11,266 nt of DNA from assembly GCA_934486755.1 (NCBI GenBank), contig CAKSQT010000055.1, forward strand, positions 1 to 11,266. Reading direction: 5' to 3'. The DNA is from an uncultured Eubacteriales bacterium (GTDB lineage Bacteria; Bacillota; Clostridia; Oscillospirales; Acutalibacteraceae). The notes beneath the pieces were generated by a model. The model searched no databases, was not told the origin of the DNA, and saw only the letters and a program-made list of their open reading frames with translations. Below are positions 6,774 to 11,266 of the stretch, one piece after another. The position numbers and the translations under genes were made by a program. How positions within the stretch are numbered: position 1 is the first letter of the stretch; the number at the start of each line of letters is the position of its first letter.

Positions 6774-6785
6774 GAAAAAGTGTTT
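6752..6785. promoter_or_regulatory. Inverted repeat in the divergent promoter region, probable operator
   Basis: AAACACTTTTT and its exact reverse complement AAAAAGTGTTT form 11-base arms separated by 12 bases. One arm lies in the spacer of the AraC promoter and the gap contains its -35 box. A bound regulator would block AraC transcription and could act on the plus-strand operon about 70 bases away. AraC proteins often bind direct repeats, so a different regulator is possible. Confidence 0.62.
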
Positions 6786-6877
6786 CAAAAGTTATAAATA
6801 TTTCATTTGGTGTATTCACTTATACGCCGCGGTTATGTACTATATAAATACAAATCCTGTTACGAGAGGTAATTGAT
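6786..6877 (+). promoter_or_regulatory. Leader and weak promoter region of the glycyl radical enzyme operon
   Basis: A -10-like TATAAA (6843-6848) within an AT-rich stretch lies 29 bases before the ATG at 6878. The matching -35 position (6820-6825, TTATAC) is far from consensus, as is usual for promoters needing an AraC-type activator. GAGAGGT (6864-6870) is the ribosome site, seven bases before ATG. Exact regulator half-sites could not be picked out by eye. Confidence 0.45.
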
Positions 6878-8923
6878 ATGACTGGCAGAATAAAGCAATT
6901 AGCGTCTGACGCGTTGAACGGTATTGACAAATTTGAAAAAGGCTCCTGCCGACTCAAAGATGTATCGGAATTAAAGTCGCCGATGAAGATTGCCGAGGGG
7001 CTTGACAGATTTTTTAGCTCTGTACCCGTAAAACAGTATGACGGCGAAAAACTGTACGGCAGACTGAGGTTTGACGGCTGCGAATATCCTGCCGACCTCT
7101 ACCGCAGAGTCGGTCACAACAGTTACAACAGATATTGGAACACGCTTTGCACCTATTCGCCTACACCGACTTTTTATTGGGGCTGGACGCATATTGTGCT
7201 TGATTATGATTTTATAATCAAAAACGGTCTCAAAGGCTATATAGATATGCTCGACGGCATTAAAGATAAGAACGAACTGCAAATTGCTATGCAAAAGGTT
7301 CTTTACTCGCTCAGAGCATTAAGCGAAAGATACGCCGAGAACTGCACCGACCCGAAGCTCGCGGAAATAATGCGCAGGGTGCCGATGTTGCCAGCAAGGT
7401 CGTTTTACGAGGCTGTGCAATCGGTCTGGTTTATGTTCCAGCTCTGTCCCGACAGCTTAGGCAGAATTGACCAATACCTTTACCCCCTTTATAAAAACGA
7501 TTTAAAGAACGGCGCTATTACCAAGGCTGACGCGGCAGATTTATTGGAGGAACTTTTTGTCAAGGTATTTGAAACACAGATGGACAATACCGCTCTGCCT
7601 ATAAGCGGACACAATCATCTTGTCGTAGGCGGATACCTGCAAGACGGCACCGACGGCTTTAACGAATTATCAAAGCTGGTACTTGAATGTATAGCCGAGC
7701 TTCCCACTTTCAGGCCGCAGGCTTCGTTCAGGTATACAAAATACACAACGCCCGAAACTATGAGATACATAACCGAGCTTAACGCAAAATGCCAATGGAT
7801 AGTATTTGTAAACGACGAGCCGAGAATACCCGGTATGACCGATATAGGCATTGAATATAAAGACGCAGTAGACTATACCGTTGTCGGCTGCAACGAGTGG
7901 TGTTTGCCCTGCGGCGCAAAAATAGACCTTGCCCACATAAATCTTTTACATTCGGTCGAACAGCTTATCTACAACGACAAAAGATTTTCAAGCGCCAAAA
8001 GCTATGATGAAGTTTTTAGGCTTTACAAAGAGCATTTGAAGGATGATATGCTTAGCATAATAGGCGAATACTCAAATTACTCAAAAGCCGTTGCGGGCGA
8101 TATTAACGTTCTTACCTCCGCATTAAACGCCTCCTGCATAAAAAGCGGACTCCCGATAACCGACAAAGGCTCAAAATATCACGGAATTACTATGTCGTTC
8201 AACAGCATTTCAAATGCTGCCGATTCGCTTTCGGTTATAAAGCAGTTCGTGTTTGAAGAAAAAATTTTTACCGCCGAAAAAATGCTTGAAATGCTTAAAG
8301 CAAATTATGTCGGCTTTGAAGACGAGCGCAGACTGATTTTGGAAAAGGGCAGGTTTTTCGGCAACGACGACGGCTTTGCGGACAGCATAGCAAATTCAAT
8401 AGTAGACGCTATATACGAAGTTAGAAACGGCGTAAAAAGCGATGAAATCAACACCCTTGTTGTGGGCTCGTTTGTAGGCGCAACCCACCCGAACATAATC
8501 TTCGGCAAACTGACCAAGGCAACCCCCGACGGTCGAAAAGACGGCGACGCCTTTACAATGGGAATCACCCAAAGCGATGGCAAGGACAAAAACGGTCTGA
8601 CCGCACTCCTTAATTCGATTGCAAAGATCAATTACCGCAAATTCTGCGGCTGTATTGTAAGCAACATCAAAATGGATAAAAGTATGATAAGCACCGATGA
8701 AAAGCTGACAAAATTATCGCAGCTATACGGCACATTCCTTAAAAACGGCGGTATGCAGCTGCAAATCAATTATTTGTCGCAAGAGGAGCTTATAAAGGCG
8801 CAAAAAAATCCCGAAAATTATCAAAACCTTATTGTGCGCGTCACGGGTTATTCGGGATACTTTACGAGGTTTGATACTGATTTGCAAAACGATATAATAC
8901 GTAGGACGGTTGAAAAGGCATAA
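6878..8923 (+). CDS. Glycyl radical enzyme (pyruvate formate-lyase family), short divergent form
   Basis: The 681-residue product has both halves of the glycyl radical enzyme signature. RVTGY at 654-658 (radical Gly657) lies in the C-terminal segment NLIVRVTGYSGYF followed by LQNDIIRRT. The thiyl Cys is C338 in VVGCNE, with E340 in the position of the base of the GCxE dehydratase class. Other family landmarks are RRVPMLPARSFYEAVQSVW (167-185), SLGRIDQYLYPLY (193-205), FVNDEPRIPG (310-319), ATPDGRKDGD (548-557) and GGMQLQINY (624-632). The spacing Cys to Gly (319) is normal, but the Cys sits about 80-95 residues earlier than in typical members of 760-850 residues, so the N-terminal half is shortened. 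The loop reads C-N-E-W-C-L-P-C rather than the common GCVEP. Such enzymes are cytoplasmic, oxygen-sensitive and need a radical-SAM activase, which is not in the window. It could be a dehydratase, a C-C or C-N lyase or a decarboxylase. It leads the operon; its TAA overlaps the next ATG. Confidence 0.93.
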   Translation: MTGRIKQLASDALNGIDKFEKGSCRLKDVSELKSPMKIAEGLDRFFSSVPVKQYDGEKLYGRLRFDGCEYPADLYRRVGHNSYNRYWNTLCTYSPTPTFYWGWTHIVLDYDFIIKNGLKGYIDMLDGIKDKNELQIAMQKVLYSLRALSERYAENCTDPKLAEIMRRVPMLPARSFYEAVQSVWFMFQLCPDSLGRIDQYLYPLYKNDLKNGAITKADAADLLEELFVKVFETQMDNTALPISGHNHLVVGGYLQDGTDGFNELSKLVLECIAELPTFRPQASFRYTKYTTPETMRYITELNAKCQWIVFVNDEPRIPGMTDIGIEYKDAVDYTVVGCNEWCLPCGAKIDLAHINLLHSVEQLIYNDKRFSSAKSYDEVFRLYKEHLKDDMLSIIGEYSNYSKAVAGDINVLTSALNASCIKSGLPITDKGSKYHGITMSFNSISNAADSLSVIKQFVFEEKIFTAEKMLEMLKANYVGFEDERRLILEKGRFFGNDDGFADSIANSIVDAIYEVRNGVKSDEINTLVVGSFVGATHPNIIFGKLTKATPDGRKDGDAFTMGITQSDGKDKNGLTALLNSIAKINYRKFCGCIVSNIKMDKSMISTDEKLTKLSQLYGTFLKNGGMQLQINYLSQEELIKAQKNPENYQNLIVRVTGYSGYFTRFDTDLQNDIIRRTVEKA

Positions 8924-9675
8924 TGGAACTTCGCTGCAAAAAAATACTTATTACAGGCGGCGGAAGCGGTATCGGAAAAGCGATTGCAAAAAAATTCGTC
9001 AATCGAGGCGCCTCGGTTATAATCGCAGGCAAGAATGAAGAAAAATTGAAGAATACCGTTTCCGATATATCATCATCTAAAATCAATTATATTAAGTGGG
9101 ATATAACCGACTTATCCCTATTCGAGCAAAACACAGTCCGCGCAAAAAAACTTATGGGAGGTCTTGACGGTTTTGTAAATGCCGCCGCTGTCAGCACAGC
9201 CGTGTTAACGGGCAGAGGCTATGAACCGTGGGACATAACCCAAGACGAATGGGACGCCTTGACCGATGTGAACTTTAAATCCGCATTTTTTATGATGCGA
9301 AACGAAGTTGATTATTTTATAAGCAACGGTATTAAAGGCAACATACTAAACATTGCCTCAAACGCCGCCTGTATGGACATAATCGGCTCTTATGGCGCCG
9401 CAAAACTATCTGTAATGAAATGGACACGGGCTTTTGGCAAAAAATACGGCAGAAACGGCATTATAATCAACGGAATAGCCCCAGGCGCAACATTCACTCC
9501 GATGATAGCAAGATATGCCCACAGCGTTGACCAGCCGTACGAGCGTCACGCGATAGGCAGATTTATACGTCCCGATGAAATAGCCGAGCTTGCATACTAT
9601 CTCATGAGCGATTACGGAGAGATAATATGCGGACACACAGTTGTTGCCGACGGCGGCGACAGTGCGGCAATATAG
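8923..9675 (+). CDS. Short-chain dehydrogenase/reductase (SDR)
   Basis: The 250-residue product has classical SDR length. TGGGSGIG at 11-18 is the dinucleotide-binding TGxxxGxG motif. D60 in KWDITD is the adenine-side Asp motif. The usual NNAG is replaced by VNAAA (85-89). The catalytic set is N117 (DVNFKS), S146 (NIASNAA), Y157 and K161 (YGAAK), all present. The PG motif is APGATFTPM (186-194) and the C-terminus has the family ending VADGG (241-245). G36 and K37 after the second strand (IIAGKNEEKL) do not clearly settle NAD versus NADP. The ATG overlaps the glycyl radical enzyme stop (TAATG), so the two are translationally coupled and probably work on successive intermediates, for instance a carbonyl product reduced to an alcohol or the reverse. 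The substrate is not predictable; the SDR assignment is firm. Confidence 0.95.
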   Translation: MELRCKKILITGGGSGIGKAIAKKFVNRGASVIIAGKNEEKLKNTVSDISSSKINYIKWDITDLSLFEQNTVRAKKLMGGLDGFVNAAAVSTAVLTGRGYEPWDITQDEWDALTDVNFKSAFFMMRNEVDYFISNGIKGNILNIASNAACMDIIGSYGAAKLSVMKWTRAFGKKYGRNGIIINGIAPGATFTPMIARYAHSVDQPYERHAIGRFIRPDEIAELAYYLMSDYGEIICGHTVVADGGDSAAI

Positions 9676-9679
9676 AGGT
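9674..9679 (+). promoter_or_regulatory. Ribosome binding site that fixes the hydrolase start at GTG
   Basis: AGAGGT overlaps the last bases of the SDR stop codon and stands seven bases before GTG 9687-9689. No equally good site serves the ATG at 9627 or the ATG at 9702. Confidence 0.6.
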
Positions 9680-9686
9680 GGAAACA

Positions 9687-10487
9687 GTGACAGTTAAAAC
9701 TATGAATTTATGGAACAGCATACCCTGCGAACACAGCGGTGATATACATATTAAATCATATATACCAGACGTTAAAAAATCCGACGGCGCCGTTATAGTT
9801 TTTGCGGGCGGAGCCTATATGATGCGAACCCCGCATTCGGGCGAAAGGTACGCCGAATTTTTAGCAGACGTCGGTATAACCGCTTTTGTTGTTGATTACA
9901 GAATAAAACCCTACGGTTTTCCGTTGCCGTTGCTTGACGCAAGACGGGCGGTAAAATTCGTCAGACATCACAGCGCAAAATACGGCATAGATAAATCCAA
10001 GATTTCCGTTATGGGTACTTCGGCAGGCGGTCACCTTGCGGCGCTTGTCTCAACATATTTTGAGGAAATAGATTATCCTAATAAAGACGAGATTGACAAA
10101 GAGAATTTTATTCCAAATCTGCAAATACTTTGCTACCCCGTAATATACCTTTACGGCGATTTGGGGCACACCGATTCGGCAATAAACTTTCTGGGCGAAA
10201 ACAATCAAAAACTTGAAAAACAGCTCACTCCTGCCGATATTGTTTCCGAAAGGACGCCGCCTGCTTTTGTTTGGCATTGTCTGACCGACAGCGAAGTACA
10301 CGTATTTAACAGTCTCAACTACGTTAAGGCGCTGAAAGAACACGGTGTTCCGACAGAATTCCATATATTCCCTGACGGTTGGCACGGAATAGGTCTTGCC
10401 GAGGGAAATGCTGATGACAGGGTGACATCACACGTTCATCAATGGACAGGACTGTTGCTTGAATGGATGAAATACAATAACTTTTAG
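9687..10487 (+). CDS. Alpha/beta hydrolase, esterase/lipase-like
   Basis: The chosen start is GTG 9687-9689, seven bases after AGAGG (9674-9679), giving 266 residues. An earlier in-frame ATG at 9627 lies inside the SDR gene and would add a 20-residue Arg/Cys-rich stretch unlike the fold. The nucleophile elbow is GTSAGG (110-115, Ser112). The oxyanion region is FAGGAY (39-44), a variant of the HGGG motif of the hormone-sensitive-lipase and BD-FAE-type esterases. Asp201 (HCLTDSEV) and His233 (FPDGWHG) complete the triad. There is no signal peptide, so it is cytoplasmic. Likely an esterase that removes an acyl group from the operon's substrate, or a deacetylase acting on an imported sugar or metabolite; acetylxylan-esterase-like relatives exist, but the substrate cannot be fixed. 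It starts 11 bases after the SDR stop. Confidence 0.93.
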   Translation: MTVKTMNLWNSIPCEHSGDIHIKSYIPDVKKSDGAVIVFAGGAYMMRTPHSGERYAEFLADVGITAFVVDYRIKPYGFPLPLLDARRAVKFVRHHSAKYGIDKSKISVMGTSAGGHLAALVSTYFEEIDYPNKDEIDKENFIPNLQILCYPVIYLYGDLGHTDSAINFLGENNQKLEKQLTPADIVSERTPPAFVWHCLTDSEVHVFNSLNYVKALKEHGVPTEFHIFPDGWHGIGLAEGNADDRVTSHVHQWTGLLLEWMKYNNF

Positions 10488-10504
10488 TGAAAGAGGAAAC
10501 TACA

Positions 10505-11266
10505 ATGGATATAAAATCGGTTGACAGATTTATTGACGGTCAAAAGGAAAACATGACAGAGGTTTTGAAGGACTTTATAGCGATACCGAGCGTAAAGTCA
10601 GCGCCCGAAGACGGCAAGCCATACGGTGACGGAATTTTCAGAGCTTTGGAATTTATATCCGACAAAGCGGAAGAAATGGGCTTAAAAACCAAAAACTTTG
10701 AAAACAAAATAAGAATTGCGGAATACGGCCGCGGCGGCGAAAAATTGGGAATTTTGTGCCACACGGACGTTGTAAGCGTTAATGAAGACAAATGGGCGAC
10801 TCCCCCGTTTGAAGCAGCAGTAAAGGACAATCTGATCTACGGCAGGGGCAGTCTTGACAACAAGGGACCCACAGTTGCCGCCCTTTTTGCCGTTTATGCA
10901 TTAAAAGAATGCGGCATTGACCTTAAAGACAAGGTGCAGATATTTTTCGGTTCCGACGAAGAAAGCGGTATGCACGACTTTAAGGACTATTTGAAGGTCA
11001 ATACCCTGCCCGAATACGCATTTGCACCCGACTGCTGTTTCCCTGTTGCATACTCTGAAACGGGTAAATTCAATATCGAGGGGAAAACACAATTAAATTC
11101 CGAAAACGTTATTTCTCTACATTCGGGCGGTACATTTTCAAACGTTACCCCCGAAACTGCCGTTGCAAAAATCAAAAATATTTCCGCCGAGGAAATTGAA
11201 GAAAAATTAGAGAACAGGCGTCGTGGAGCAATGATATTGTATGCACTTCCGGATACGGCAAAATTG
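10505..11266 (+). CDS. M20-family metallopeptidase, PepV/Sapep-like, partial (C-terminus beyond right edge)
   Basis: The first 254 codons are present; the frame is open to the window end. ATG 10505-10507 follows AAGAGGA (10491-10497) by seven bases. Metal and catalytic residues of the M20 family are visible: H86 and D88 (CHTDVV), D118 (RGSLDNKGPT), the general base and metal Glu pair E152-E153 (SDEESG), and D176 (FAPDCCFPV). The order of motifs and the N-terminal pattern IPSV.....GKPYG follow the dinuclear-zinc PepV/Sapep dipeptidases. The usual DDKGP reads DNKGP here. PepV-type enzymes are about 460-470 residues, so nearly half is missing. The inserted lid domain begins after about residue 185. 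The role in this operon could be hydrolysis of an amide or dipeptide conjugate. It lies 17 bases after the hydrolase stop and appears to be in the same transcript. Confidence 0.93.
   Translation, partial: MDIKSVDRFIDGQKENMTEVLKDFIAIPSVKSAPEDGKPYGDGIFRALEFISDKAEEMGLKTKNFENKIRIAEYGRGGEKLGILCHTDVVSVNEDKWATPPFEAAVKDNLIYGRGSLDNKGPTVAALFAVYALKECGIDLKDKVQIFFGSDEESGMHDFKDYLKVNTLPEYAFAPDCCFPVAYSETGKFNIEGKTQLNSENVISLHSGGTFSNVTPETAVAKIKNISAEEIEEKLENRRRGAMILYALPDTAKL

Noticed and set aside
9627..9686. ATG at 9627 as the start of the alpha/beta hydrolase
   Set aside because: It lies inside the SDR gene and adds an Arg/Cys-rich stretch with no ribosome site; the GTG at 9687 has AGAGG seven bases upstream.
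1..11266. tRNA, rRNA, riboswitch, insertion sequence or phage genes
   Set aside because: No cloverleaf, conserved rRNA stretch, transposase or integrase motif, or long terminal inverted repeats were seen on either strand.

Overview
The window looks like a chromosomal piece of an anaerobic, low-to-mid GC Gram-positive bacterium, most likely a gut-type member of the Clostridia (Oscillospiraceae/Ruminococcaceae-like). The reasons are strong AGGAG-type ribosome binding sites, a sortase-anchored surface protein with an SPKTG motif and InlB-type repeats, a second secreted repeat protein, and an oxygen-sensitive glycyl radical enzyme. The species cannot be named from the sequence.

Minus-strand half (1 to about 6730), read right to left. 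An AraC-family regulator (6720-5935) ends in a strong hairpin terminator. A two-gene unit follows: a TetR-family regulator (5806-5207), whose stop overlaps by ATGA the start of a 1254-residue cell-wall-anchored protein (5210-1446). The TetR unit has a good sigma-A-type promoter, and a perfect 8+8 base inverted repeat sits on the predicted transcription start, suggesting self-regulation. The surface protein has two duplicated beta-helix modules, four InlB-like repeats, Ig-like domains, a Cys-rich stalk and a sortase signal, and is followed by a rho-independent terminator. Next is a 235-base gap (1211-1445) with a perfect 30-base palindrome and an extended -10 promoter. It precedes a second secreted repeat protein that runs off the left edge (1210-1).

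Plus-strand half (6878 to the end). Divergent from the AraC gene lies a tight operon: a short glycyl radical enzyme (6878-8923), a short-chain dehydrogenase overlapping it by one base (8923-9675), an alpha/beta hydrolase 11 bases later (9687-10487), and an M20/PepV-type metallopeptidase 17 bases later (10505 to the right edge). The AraC promoter is near consensus and carries an 11+11 base inverted repeat. The most likely reading is an AraC-controlled catabolic module in which hydrolases release a substrate that the radical enzyme and the dehydrogenase then process. The substrate is unknown, and no radical-SAM activase is visible in the window.

The best candidate for something undescribed is this GRE-SDR-hydrolase-peptidase operon. 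Its GRE is about 100 residues shorter than usual, all of it missing before the catalytic Cys, and its active-site loop holds three cysteines in CX3CX2C spacing. The TetR/surface-protein coupling and the 30-base palindrome come next.
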